Assembly: GCF_019703515.2 (NCBI RefSeq) | Contig: NC_059372.1 | Coordinates: forward strand, 23,918,931-23,982,930 | DNA: 64,000 nt | DNA from: Myxocyprinus asiaticus | Taxonomy: Eukaryota; Chordata; Actinopteri; Cypriniformes; Catostomidae | Direction: 5' to 3' | Shown here: one piece after another, positions 25,552-36,655 of the stretch | Layout of the letters: the number at the start of each line of letters is the position of its first letter | How positions within the stretch are numbered: position 1 is the stretch's first letter | Translations under genes and position numbers: made by a program | The notes under the pieces: model-generated | The model's input: the letters and a program-made list of their open reading frames with translations, nothing else | What the model was told of the DNA's origin: nothing | The model's database searches: none

Positions 25552-26872
25552 TCTATGAACCAAAGGATTAGGACAGATACTTTGTACATGGTTATGATAA
25601 CAGATTACCAATGTCAATATGTCCATCGAGTAGTCAAATTTAATCCAAATCCTTGTGATTTAGCAGACTCTGTGATCGAGGATTTTCAGATATCAGTTCA
25701 AGCAACCTCCAAACACTACTTGTAGTTCTGCTTACAGAATGGGATCAACTGATTTGAAGCTTTTGAATCGCAAATTACAATCTTGTTGGACAGGATTAAA
25801 TGATAAACAACTGGAAAGGAAAAAAACATCCTAGTGTGGGGGATGGGCTGACCACTTTGGCCACAAAGAGTGGGGCCTTCCTAATATAAACAGCTGCGTC
25901 TCTTAGCCTACTTGTGCAAAGTAACAAAAATCTGTTATGACTCCCTTAAAAGGCTACAAGTTGGGAAACAAGTGTATTCAGGAGTCACATGAATTTAACG
26001 TATGACCAATAAACTAGGGAATACAAGACGCTTCCTTCACATGCACAGCATGGAGATTGAGATCAGATAAGTGAGCATGTGAAACAAAAACTGTTTCAGA
26101 CAAGCCTTTTCAACCACCCCCCACCTACCCGCACATAACAGCCAAGCTCCTTTGGGTTGTTTTTTTTTTTTACCACCAACACATCACTAACGGCTGAACA
26201 ACCATATTTGTTACCATCATGGGCCATGGTTCATGTGCTCCAGTTAACAAAGAGAAGTTGGGCTGACTTGGCCATCCCATAGCAGACTTCAACTGGTCAG
26301 GCAAGTCTACCAAAACCTCTCCCCTTCTCCCAGGGTTTTTAGTAAACAAAAGGTTATAACTCATTTTCAATCTGTGGAGGATATCTACAGGGGATTACAT
26401 TGTTGATTACTTTGTAAGTCTTGTAAATAAACAGTTTGCTTAATGTATTGATGATCTTCAGCAGCAATAGCACCTCCAACTCTAAAAGCACCATTTAGTA
26501 GTTGCAGATATCCAAGCAAGCATGAATAATTCACCTAATGCAAATGAGAAAATGTAAACACGTGGACGAACTCAAGAGTTGAAACAGCTGAAAATGTATC
26601 AAAAACAACAATGTATCCAACTTGATAGACTACCTTCTAGATGTCATAAAGCATCCTTAAAAGATTCCACATTGCTTGTCTCTTTCTACAGCAGTGAAAA
26701 GTGAAACATGCAATAAAAAGACAAGCCTACTTTCAACTTGTACGCCCGCAGCAATTGCCAACATTCCAGCTCTATCCCCCATTTACCTTCCCACCCACTC
26801 AAGCCCTCTAAACTCCCTCAATCTTTTTTTTCTTTTTTCACACACAGTCAATGTCGCCAAGGCACTACTCAC
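21692..26872. other. Largely repeat-poor non-coding DNA
   Basis: No gene was recognised. Near the left edge (21.7-22.25 kb) sequence with ACTATTCACTTATAAAATATACTATGCAC and, at the other side, CACTACTTACACTACAAAATGG may belong to a decayed DNA transposon. An A-rich run lies at 22,435-22,452 and a (CT)n run at 25,511-25,547. The block 23.6-26.8 kb is free of recognisable transposon ends and adjoins the CpG-rich block at 26.87-27.4 kb, so it could be the start of a minus-strand intron. That is inference. Confidence 0.45.
25511..25547. repeat. (CT)n microsatellite
   Basis: About 18 uninterrupted CT units. Confidence 0.9.
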
Positions 26873-27440
26873 CCGCCAGTATGATGATCTAAGTTCCAAT
26901 CGGGCTGCTGCAAACAACTTCAAACACAATTCCACGTCTGTTCCCTTCAAACTGACCCTGCCGAACTTCTCGGCCTGGGCCAAAATCCAAGAACCCGAGG
27001 TCTGAACAATCACGCGTATACTTTATCCAGAGAGAGCCGATGTCCATACAGAGGAGAAACTGGGCAAATGCCTCAACAAAAGACGACCTCGCTTTACTAA
27101 TTTATTCGCATTCACACCGCCCCGGGGACTCTTTTCCAAACGCACGCGGTTCCCCCTCCTTCAGCCGTGAGATAACTCCGAAAGCTTTTGACGCTCTCGG
27201 AGAAGTAAAGCTTGTTACAGTGCGGTAGTTTGTGTGGAGGGTAGGAAATCAGTGAGTTCGCCGTTTACAGACTCCGCTTCCTTTTTCACACGCGCGCGCT
27301 CACACTCATGCGCTCTCTCTCTCTTCTCCTCGCGCTTTCTTTCATATGCGCACACACAACACGTTATCTTTCTCTCTTTCTGTATAACCCCCTCCTCCTC
27401 CTCTTCAGCTGTTCAACAGACACATCCACATGGCTGACCT
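26873..27440 (-). promoter_or_regulatory. Candidate CpG-rich promoter and first exon (minus strand)
   Basis: This block stands out from the AT-rich surroundings by its CpG content: many CGCG, CCGG and CGC words between about 26,990 and 27,350, including CGCGCGCGCT. Read on the minus strand, a GA-rich leader and a GC-box-like GGGGCGG lead into non-repetitive sequence. This ends at a strong splice donor, CTGGCGG|GTGAGTAG, with the exon edge at 26,873. An ATG near 27,042 (minus) opens only a 54-codon frame that stops before the donor, so the exon would be largely untranslated. I cannot name the gene. A chance CpG-rich region is the alternative. Confidence 0.35.
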
Positions 27441-28080
27441 AGTCTTTCTTTATCCAGACACTAGTGAAGGAGAATTACCCCCCCCCCCCCCCAAAAAAAG
27501 CGAACAAAACAAAAACATGGACTGGATTCAAATGATTGTCTTCGACAAATGAGCGGACGGGAATCGTGATTGATTGTAAACCGTGGTGATATAGCTAGTA
27601 GGCAAAGAAACTGCATCGCTAAGCAAGATGTTGAATCCACATTCACATGGCTGCTGTGAGGAATATTAATGCCCCTACTCCACCTCCACCCTAAGAGATT
27701 ATTACAAACACATAATCAGAAACACCGCTAAATAGCCTATCAAGAACCTACCGTTCAAATCAACCAGATCCCGACTTTTGATTTTCTGTGTCCAATTATG
27801 AGCCTCTAGTTTTTTACTGCTGTTTCGCTGTATAAAAAAAGCCAAATGATTTGCGACTGAGAACAAAACAACCAGTGAAAACTGCTCATACATTGTGTGT
27901 TGGTGCTCTAGGTTTTCGCTCTCATTTGCATATTCACATAATGAATTAATTACTCTGTCACCCCCCCCCCCCCGCCAACGTAACAGAATCACGTATTCAC
28001 AAGTGTGCGTTTCAAAACAAATGATGAACATGAATTCTTTGTTGCTGTTTTGTATATAAAAACTGACTGTGTTTGCATAC

Positions 28081-28082
<2 letters not shown>
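27441..28082. other. Non-coding DNA with poly-C tracts
   Basis: Contains C runs at 27,478-27,492 (15 C) and 27,961-27,973 (13 C). If the candidate promoter on its left is real and faces left, this is upstream sequence. No gene was recognised. Confidence 0.5.

Positions 28083-28172
<90 letters not shown>
28083..28172. repeat. (TA)45 microsatellite
   Basis: Ninety bases of uninterrupted TA, followed directly by the first unit of an ~89-bp tandem repeat. The two long open frames read through it on both strands are artefacts of the dinucleotide. Confidence 0.95.
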
Positions 28173-28178
<6 letters not shown>

Positions 28179-28931
28179 GAGAATCTAACAACATTAAAGC
28201 ATTGTAATGATAGACAAAATGTTATCTTGTAAAATCACACACTTGACCATGTCAAAATCAAATATTAGATAATCTAACAACATTAACCCTTAAATGCATT
28301 GGAATTTCATCAATCACTCTTATATATTCAGGTCTTTAGAGACCCGGCACATATATCAATAAAACATTGATCTATAAAATACCCAGATAGTGTAAAATGT
28401 TCAAACTATTTTCAAGACAATTAGAAAATATCAAAGAGAAAATGCAACAAATCAGAACAAATCTAGAACAGGATTCATTATTTTCACACTGAAATTTCAT
28501 GAAACGCAACTGTCTGTCAAACACACATTGTACTACACATAAAATATAAGATACACATAAGCTACAAATACGTATTTTCTCAAGCACTTATTGAGTCTAA
28601 ATAGATGCACAGCTTACATAATTTCAGTAGTATACCCAAATGTCAATAGTCATATTTTACTGTTCATGTGTTACACTTGCTATAGTTTACTTCCATGTTG
28701 TTTCTTTATCAAATAGCAATGTCAAATGTAAACCAAGTCAATCACTGAAACAACAGCGCCACCTTGAGTAAGAATTTGTGAAAGCATGTAATATGTATGT
28801 GTACACACATATGGGATATAGTATTTATTTGTATGAATATAGTCCTAATTTCTCTTTCAATAAACAAAGAAATAGTTATCATGTGATAGTAAAGTTATAT
28901 AGATATGAAACAATCATAAAAAATAAATGTA

Positions 28932-29284
28932 TGTGACCCCAGCCAGGTCCCCTAAGCAACCAAATTGGCCCAGTTGCTAGGGAGGGTAGCCTCACATGGG
29001 GTAACCTCCTCATGGTTGCTATAATATGTGGTTCTCGCTCTCGGTGGGGCACGTGGCGAGTTGTGCATGGATGCTGCAGAGAATAGTGTGAAGCCTCCAC
29101 ACGCGCTACATCTCCGTGGTAACGTGCTCAACAAGCCACGTGATAAGGTGTGTGGATTGACGGTCTCAGATGCGGAGGCAATTGAGATTCGTCCTCCGCC
29201 ACCCAGACTGACGCAAGTCACTACGCCACCACGAGGACTGAGAGCGCATGGGGAATTGGGCATTCCAAATTGGGGAGAAAAAGA
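28932..29284 (+). mobile_element. tRNA-derived SINE, copy B (5'-truncated)
   Basis: It matches the body of the SINE at 58,356-58,790 but starts at GTGACCCCAGCCAGGTC. It therefore lacks the tRNA-like head with the A and B boxes, as 5'-truncated retroposons do. It ends in TTGGGGAGAAAAAGAATAAAT, an A-rich tail. Without its promoter this copy should be silent. Confidence 0.8.
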
Positions 29285-29382
29285 ATAAATAAATAAATTT
29301 ATGGAAGTGCAAAAAATGACACTATTCCATACCTAGGGTCTCTAAAGGGTCTATAAACCTTTTTTACGTAAACCATCAAATG

Positions 29383-29406
29383 TTTTTTTTTTTTTTTTTT
29401 TTTTTT
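29383..29406. repeat. Poly-T tract (24 T)
   Basis: Uninterrupted run of T inside the TTAA element. Confidence 0.9.
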
Positions 29407-29698
29407 GCAATTTTGGCATTTTTGTTGTGTTACACTATTTATAAGCGATAGATTGAGGAATACAAAGAGGTGTGGGCACAACTCCAAAAAAATGGACGAG
29501 GTACAGGTGGTGAAAGGATGTCTCCGGTCTCAAACGATCCGAGGTATGCGTTTAAGGGTTATAGCATTGTAACAATAGTCTAATAAAATGTTGTGTTGTA
29601 GAATCACACACTTGATCATGTCAAAATCAAATATTGTAATGATAGACTGATAAAATATTATTTTATTGAATCACACACTTAATCATATCAAAATCTAA

Positions 29699-31935
29699 TA
29701 TAGCAACACTAATAAATAGTGTAATAATGATATTCTCCTCTCCGACCAACATCAATGTTATATTTGCAGACGTAGCTAAGATCAATAGGAACTGAGTTTG
29801 TTGTACTGCAGGCCCTTTATTGTGCTGCAAACCATGTAGCCTGTCAGCTTTTCAAAAGAAGGAGGTGTCCCTAGTGATCCTAGTGCTGGCAAACGCTCCA
29901 GGGGAGCCAGAGACAGTGTGACTTCTGTTTCTCCTGACAATCCTTAGCTCTGCCATTCTCCCACACATACACACACTCACTCACACCCCAGCAGGCTACC
30001 TCCTCCCCTCCTGGAAAGCGTTTGAGCTTCACATTCAGGCGTATTTATTACATTTACTCAAGTGCATCCATATTTATCTCCCCGAGCCACCCTGATAGCA
30101 CTTACAATGTGCCCAACAGGAAACCTGAGTCACTTGCTTATGCAAGATCCTTACTGTGCAAAAGGTAAGATATGTAGAGATGCTGTTTTCAAAGAGATCC
30201 CAATCATTGCGATCAGCCAATGAGAGATTAGCTAGTGGCTCATGAAATAAAAAAAACACAACAATGCATTTGACGTTAATTACTGCTGAGGAACGAATCA
30301 GGGAGGAAAGTGCATGTATAGACCGTGTTTGTTAGATGAATATTATGCGCAAACAAACACTTCTTCTGGATGGCTGACATTCATGCATGCACATTCGACA
30401 GCTGTTTCAGAAAAAATGCAGTGGTAACAAAGCACCCTGATGACTCTAATAAATTTGAAACTAAAGCATGCTGTAAAATGCTTAGCATTTGGACAGATTT
30501 ATCAAGCAGCACGCAAAACACAAGCTGATTTTTCGGAGGAAATGTAAACCATTCGAGTTGCTTTATGAGACTGAAAGGGAACCAAAATTGTTTCAAGGGT
30601 GAATGCTTTGCATTTCATGCACTCAGATGGCTGTTCCACAGGCATTCACAACAGCAGATGAGATCCCATTATCAGGCAGACGAGAACTCCACCTCCAGGA
30701 TTTCACAGCTCCTCTGTTTATCACATGGCCCTGTCAAGTTGGGCACCATTAACTGATAATGAAAGGAGACAACCGGTGCAGTTACAAGCAATGCATTCTA
30801 CAAGCCTAAGCATGTATCTGGGAAGCTGACTGTGTCTATTCAGTTCTGCTCTGCATTCAATACCCCATAACAATGCCTCAGCTACTGTACCCTGACCCCT
30901 TCACACAAGTGCATTATGGAGGTGGTTTTGCTTAAAATAATTCATTGAATGAATGAGATGTAAATGGTTATTATTGAAACATGCTTATAGTTACTTTAGC
31001 TGTTAAATTCAATATTGATCTAATAAATTCTTATAAAGGAATGAAGCTACATCTTAATAAATGGCTGATTTAAATGCTTACTGATGGCTTGACTGTCTTG
31101 CACTAAAGGTATTTGAAGTCTATAGATGGACCCTGATTAAAACTCCTTTCCATACTAATAAGTCAGCCAGTAGCTGAAAAACAAAACACAAAAAGAAGAG
31201 AAAGAAAATATGACATGGTTGACTGAGCCAAGCTTCTGAGCGCCTTGGCAAGCCTGGGAGGCCCTGGCCCCTTAAGCACTCATATCTAGTAACTTCATTT
31301 AATGCATTCACCAGGGATCAGTGGACAAGTGGAAGGGAGACAGAAAAAAGAAAAACATTCAAAGCAAATGTTCCCTGGAATAAGATTCAGCGAGTTATCG
31401 AGCAGTAAAAACAGCATGAAGAAATCAAACAATCTTTTACACCATTTCAGGGATAGACAAGATTTATTCCCCCACTTATAAAAACGTTTGAGGAAACTCT
31501 ACTGCCTAAAACAGACAATTTCAAAGTGATACAAAATAACACTAGTCCGAAGTGCCTGAAAGTTGATCTCAGCGAGCGCCGTTGCCTTTTCTTTTTCTCG
31601 CCCTCTTTTTTCCCCAGCGGTCATATTCACACTCTGATGCCTGCCATCAGGAACAAACACTCGTGCTTGCCTTCAACAGACACCAGCCACTTCCACCTCC
31701 ATTTACTTTTCCTTCAAACACACGCGCACACACTCAATCCACTGACAGGCTCTCTCTGGTAGCTGACGAGAAGAACTCAACTCCAATTTGCCGGGTGCCA
31801 TTTTAGCATTCTGGCACTTTCAAGATGAGACTATTTTACAAGTTTTGAGACTTAAGCGGGGCGCGGACTGGTGAGCTGAAACAGCAGAGAAGCTGTAAGC
31901 AAACCTACTTACACAAAGAATACTGTAATTTTTAA
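29699..31935. other. Repeat-poor non-coding DNA
   Basis: No gene or element was recognised between the tandem array and the element at 31,936. Pyrimidine-rich stretches with CACACAC words occur near 29.95 and 31.6-31.75 kb. As a repeat-free block it is a reasonable place to look for conserved non-coding elements. Confidence 0.5.
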
Positions 31936-33235
31936 AACAAAAAATCCAGGTTAAGCTCAATCGACAGCATTTGTGGTGTAAAGTTGATTACCACAAAAAA
32001 TAATTTCGACTCGTCCCACCTTTTCTTTAAAACCAAACAAAACCAATTGGATGGGGCCAATCCATAAACATTAAAATACACAATGTTTCAAAATTAAAGC
32101 CACAAGGCGTAAACAATATGCATGTTAACATGATTTAAGTGTGATAAAGTCGCTACCAACCTTTTCTATGTAAAGTTATAGCCAATTTTACAACACTGCC
32201 ATGACGACATAATGCCGAAAACCCTGTAATCTCGGTAAACAATGAATAAAACAACTTTATGGCTCAAATAATACATGAGTTTAACAGAAGAATTAATATG
32301 AGTGCTTTTATAAAATTATAAGCTTCACATTTCTGTCTTTAAACCCTCTAAAAATTGGCCCAAATCACTTCCATTGTAAGTGCCTCACCAGCCACTTTTT
32401 CACTATCGGGCCAGTGCTAGACAGGGCTATCAACTGGCCAGCTGGGGCCAATAGCCTTGGACCTCAATCCGCGAGCCCAAAATCGATCTGCTTTCCCACC
32501 ATCAGGCCAATAGCCCTGCAGCTTTGCCCAAAAACCCACTCTTAACACGTGTCCTGGTGCCAAAAATCACACACCCCGCCCCTTTCATAAGCAAGAGGGA
32601 AGCTCAAGCTGAGGTATAATGTTATCTAGTTATCTAGAATATCAAGTTTATATCGTTTGTAAACATTAGTTAGCTAGCAAGTTAAGTTAGCTTTGACAAC
32701 TCACCGACTGTAACTGCCATGGTGTTCCGAGCGGTCGCTCCACTAACAGCGGGACGATGTCCCAGCACACCGTTCATGATCTTGATTCACGATCTTTATG
32801 GAAATTTCTTTCTTTGGGCACCGCTTTGTCCATTGTGCGTTTTAAGATATTTGTACTGTACCTGCAATTTTTTTCTTTTTCCCCAAACTGTACCATTGTG
32901 CGCTTGATACACAACCTGGCAAGTTCGGCGAAACTCCGCCTTTGACATTAACCCCGCCTCAATCCCCAGTTGGCCTTCTTTGGCCCAAGGGTAATCGCCG
33001 GCCAAAGGCCACTGGCCCAGAGAGAGCCCAGAGCAGGCATGATGAAGCCCCGGGAGTTACAGTGGGAACGCAACTGGCCCTGGCATGCACTGGCACGCCC
33101 TTGTTTGGCCTGATAATGGAAACGTGGCTACTGTAACCTAAGAGAGACGAGTCTAAATAATTTTTTGTGGTAATCAACTTTACACCACAAATGCTGTCAA
33201 CTGAGCTTAACTTGTTTTGAACCCGGAATATCCTT
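31936..33235. mobile_element. TTAA-target foldback element, copy 1, with an insert
   Basis: Flanked by TTAA at 31,932-31,935 and 33,236-33,239. The two ends are long inverted repeats of about 70-75 bp, sharing GTTAAGCTCA, GACAGCATTTGTGGTGTAAA and GTTGATTACCACAAAAAAT, so the element can fold back on itself. A second, older copy lies at 49,753-55,245. The middle is interrupted by a different element of about 740 bp (32,390-33,129). It has no coding potential. Confidence 0.8.
32390..33129. mobile_element. GC-rich DNA element inserted in the foldback element
   Basis: The ends AGCCACTTTTTCACTATCGG and, inverted, AGCCACGTTTCCATTATCAG form an imperfect terminal repeat followed by GGCCA. TGGCC/GGCCA words recur many times near both ends. 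It splits the element at 31,936-33,235 between GTGCCTCA and CTGTAACC. No clear target duplication or transposase frame was found, so the superfamily is undecided. Confidence 0.55.
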
Positions 33236-34194
33236 TTAATAGCTGAATTTAAATACCCAAAATTATTTTCAGGATATAGGCTGTACTGCTCTGTCATCGT
33301 CATAAGGGACATGTAACTGGATTCACTCTCAATGGAGTTTCAGGAATTGTTAGATTGAGGTCTGGAACACGTTTAAGCGGAATGTTTGTAGGCACATAAA
33401 TATGTTCTTATATCAAAAGAATTCCAAAATAATCTGTGCTTTTTGACAAACACATCAGAGAAGCAACATACTACAACATTTCAACCCTCCCCTTTTAAAC
33501 AGTAGTTAAAGAGATAACTGCATTCCAACCCATTATTTAACATCATAAATGCAACAAAGGGGAAAGCAAAACTCTTTTGAAGCAAGCCAAGTACGCTCAA
33601 TTTTACTGAGAGATTACCCTGTGGCAAGCCCAGCATAGTTACAGTATATTGTTTACTTTGCCATTCATCCATATTTGGCAGGCTCATGAAACCTCAAACC
33701 CTGTGACACTTTGGTGAGGTTATTTATCATATTCCCAAGCTACACAAACTCATAAAAAATCCATCTTTCAAGGGACAGTTAGATTCAAAAACCATCACAT
33801 TAGGAAAATGCAACATAAGCATTCACATTTCCAGATGTGTTGCATTCACCTGGTAAACAAATTAGATCACAGAACACGAAGGGGAGGTCTACGTGTATTT
33901 CTTTTCACGTAATTACATGGCGGAGAGCTCGCTGAGAGATGAGTGGCAAACCGCCTGATGGGCCTACCAGTATTCAGCCTTGCGCGTAAACTCTTACTCA
34001 GATCTAAATGAGTGGTTACTTCTGAAAATAAACAGAAGTGCAAACACAAGCTCACGCTGGCTGTTAAGTAGCTGCAAAGCTCCTGTGTGGACGCCTTGAA
34101 TTTTCTATTTTTTTGCCAATGGTAAATAGCCCATCAGGGCAGCAACCCCTCCCTCCTCCACTCTCTCTACTTCTCTGTCAAGACAGAGAGGTAT

Positions 34195-34229
<35 letters not shown>

Positions 34230-34337
34230 TATAAGCCTCCCCAGATGCTACTTTACTCAGCCCCTGATTCTCCATGTATTCAGAGCACTCACATAAGCCG
34301 TCTCAGCACAAGAGCTGCATGCATTTGTCTCAGTTAA
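33236..34337. other. Non-coding DNA with (AC)n
   Basis: No gene was recognised. An (AC)n run occupies 34,196-34,227. The stretch 33.85-34.15 kb (around CGTAATTACATGGCGGAGAG) is non-repetitive and GC-balanced. Confidence 0.5.
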
Positions 34338-34605
34338 AGGGACAATTCACCCAAAAATGAAAGTTATATCATCCCTTACTCATCCTCATGTTGTTCCAAA
34401 CTTGTTTCACTTGCTTTCTTCCATGGAAGAGATGTAAGGCAGAATTTTAGCCTCAGTCACCATTCACTTTCATTGCATCTTTAAGTCCATGTAATGAAAG
34501 TGAATGTAACAAAGGCGAACATTCTGCCTAACATCTCCTTTTGTGTTACATAAAAGAAAGTCAGAGAGATTTGGAATGATGAGTGTAAGTAAATGATCTA
34601 TCCCT
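34338..34605. mobile_element. Angel-type foldback element
   Basis: It begins AGGGACAATTCACCCAAAAA and ends ATGATCTATCCCT, flanked by TTAA at 34,334-34,337 and 34,606-34,609. The arms pair around TTCACTTTCATTGCATCTTTA / GTAATGAAAGTGAATG. Angel elements are abundant, short, non-coding inverted-repeat transposons of cyprinid genomes. The name is given from the characteristic end sequence. Confidence 0.8.
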
Positions 34606-34717
34606 TTAACAATATAGGCTTATTAAAAGCACCACTGCTTATCTGGGTGTGTGATTGTTCTTATAAAATGTTTAAAATCTACCATGAAAAGTAAGACTTG
34701 TTTGAATCTATAATAAA

Positions 34718-34726
<9 letters not shown>

Positions 34727-34805
<79 letters not shown>

Positions 34806-34829
34806 CATACACACACACACACATATATA
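34727..34829. repeat. Compound (AC)n(AT)n(AC)n microsatellite
   Basis: AC units flank a central AT run of about 45 bases, with ATAC transition steps on both sides. The open frames across it are artefacts. Confidence 0.9.
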
Positions 34830-35852
34830 AACAAATTTAAAGTGTCTCACAAATACACGCTTGGATGCTTTGTGTACACCATCAACCCTTTTTGGGATGC
34901 CACAGATTCTAAAAAGTAAAACAAAAAGGAAGTGAATGGAGGACGTTGCTTTAAGCTCCACTGTCCATATCTATTAGATCACAATGCTAGTGTCTGCCAT
35001 GTGAGAAGGAACGTTTACGCGTTTAGTCTCTCACTCTGCCACCCAATGGACATTATGAGGAATCACACTTCAGCTCTTGTCTCAAGAGAAAAATACAAAG
35101 ACACGCAAAACTGAGAACACAAAAATCTCCTAGAGGTAGTAAAAGTAGCATTGTGCATTGAGTTTAATTACGTTTACAGCGGTAGGAAATTCTGAGACTG
35201 CAGTTGATGATTCATTGTTTACTTCTCACTCTAGACATCAGTGCCAAGTTGCTACCATCAACCATATCCAAAACAGAAGATCTGTTTGTGTGACTAACAA
35301 GCCACGTATAACCATTATATATCATTCATTGCCATATAAAGCACAGCTGACAGAAATTTCCAATAGTTTAGGAAGCAAATGACAATTGAAATTGTCTCTA
35401 GGAGTGTAAATATTTGCTGTTTTGTGAGGAAATCAAAGAGGAAAAGGAAAAAAAGCAACTTATTCCTCTGCTGTTTAACATCTTAAAGCTGAAGAGCTCA
35501 GATCAGAGCATTAAGGCTATTGTCAAACAGTAAACGCTCTCAGCAGTATCTCACACTGTTGTTTCAGCAGTCATCATGCCCTAGGCTGTGCTTACCAGCT
35601 GGAAAACCATTCAAATGCAGATGAGATCATACTGAATTGGCAAGGTGTGATTTTCACACTTCTTTCGGCCCTGTCCTATGATCTCCCTGTCAGGTTTTCA
35701 CATTCTGTGTGCCCCATAACGCCCTGACCTAAACAGTGGGGTTGTCTGCTGTTGCTGCATCACAGGAGAATGATGTGGAATGATAAAGCAATGGAAGTTC
35801 AGAGCTACAACCCAATTTGCGTACTTCTGCTCTATTCTAGAGTATTTTGCAG

Positions 35853-36655
35853 TAAGGCTAGAAACATACGCAAGTACGTGTACGCAAATGGTCCGTTTGA
35901 ACATGCTTAACGTGCATACTTGTGTTATTTTTACGGTAACAAGCCTCAGTACTCAAGGGGACGACAGAGTTCCCTTCAAATGTCTGTGACATTCAAGGGA
36001 TAGTTCACCCAAAATTAAATACATTTAAATTCTCTCATCATTTACTCACCCTCATGCCATGTCAGATGTGTATGACTTTCATTCTTCTGCAGAACACAAA
36101 CAAAGATTTTTAGAAAAATATTTCAGTTCTGATGGTCCCTACAATGCAAATGAATGGTGACCAGACCTTTGAATCTCCAAAAATCATGTGAAGGCAGCAT
36201 AAAAGTAATCCATATGACTCCAGTGGTTAAATCTGTCTTCAGAAGAGATATAATAGGTGTGGGTGAGAAATAGATAAATATTTAAGTCCTTTTTTACTAT
36301 AAATCTCCACTTTCACTTTCAGAATGAGAAAGTGAAAGTGGAGATTTATAGTAAAAAAAGGACTTAAATACTGATCTATTTCTCACCCAAAGTGATTGCA
36401 TCACTTCAAACGACATAGATTTAACAACTGGATTTGTATGGACTACTTTTATGCTGCCTTCATGTGATTTTTGGAGCTTTAAAAGGTCTGGTCATCATTC
36501 ACTTGCATTGAAAGGACCTACAGAGCTGAGATATTCTTCTAAAAATCTTTGTTTGTGTTCAGCTGAAGGAATAAAGTATACACATCTGGGATGGCATGAA
36601 AGTAGCTATAAGCGCCTGCGTTCACCAACTTGCGTAGAGTAAGTTCCAGCCTTTA
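35853..36655. mobile_element. Inverted-terminal element carrying an Angel hairpin
   Basis: The left end TAAGGCTAGAAACATACGC and right end GCGTAGAGTAAGTTCCAGCC plus TTTA are imperfect inverted repeats. Between them lie a fragment related to 10,477-10,575 and the Angel element at 35,996-36,602. No target duplication could be matched, so the outer limits are provisional. Confidence 0.45.
35996..36602. mobile_element. Angel-type element with a very long hairpin
   Basis: It starts AGGGATAGTTCACCCAAAAT after TTCA (a decayed TTAA). Its two halves are inverted copies of each other, with a centre at about 36,324. The innermost 60 bp (36,261-36,320 against 36,328-36,388) pair with only two mismatches and one single-base indel, around a 7-base loop. 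The outer arms are less similar, and the right arm stops at GGATGGCATGA before the terminal inverted repeat. It does not encode a protein. Confidence 0.8.

Larger units (their letters stand above)
28287..29558. mobile_element. TTAA-target element with a SINE inside it
   Basis: The ends CCCTTAAATGCATT and AATGCG-like TATGCGTTTAAGGG form an inverted repeat. The flanks are TTAA (28,283-28,286) and TTAT (29,559-29,562), one change from a TTAA duplication. Subterminal GTCTTTAGAGACC and GGGTCTCTAAAGGGTC also pair. It contains the SINE at 28,932-29,284 and a 24-base T run at 29,383-29,406. No transposase was recognised. The piggyBac-like label is inferred from the TTAA target. Confidence 0.6.
28173..29698. 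repeat. Tandem repeat of ~89-bp units, interrupted
   Basis: Unit 1 is 28,173-28,261. Unit 2 is 28,262-28,286 plus 29,559-29,630. A shorter unit 3 is about 29,631-29,698. Shared words are ATATTAGA, AATCTAACAACATTAA, GCATTGTAA, GATAGAC and AATCACACACTTGA followed by CATGTCAAAATCAA. Unit 2 is split by the TTAA element at 28,287-29,558. The intact order on either side shows that the array is older than the insertion. Confidence 0.75.

Noticed and set aside
28005..28232. Open frames of about 60-75 codons on both strands made of Tyr-Ile repeats
   Set aside because: Reading of the (TA)45 microsatellite; the same applies to the frames at 34.6-34.96 kb.
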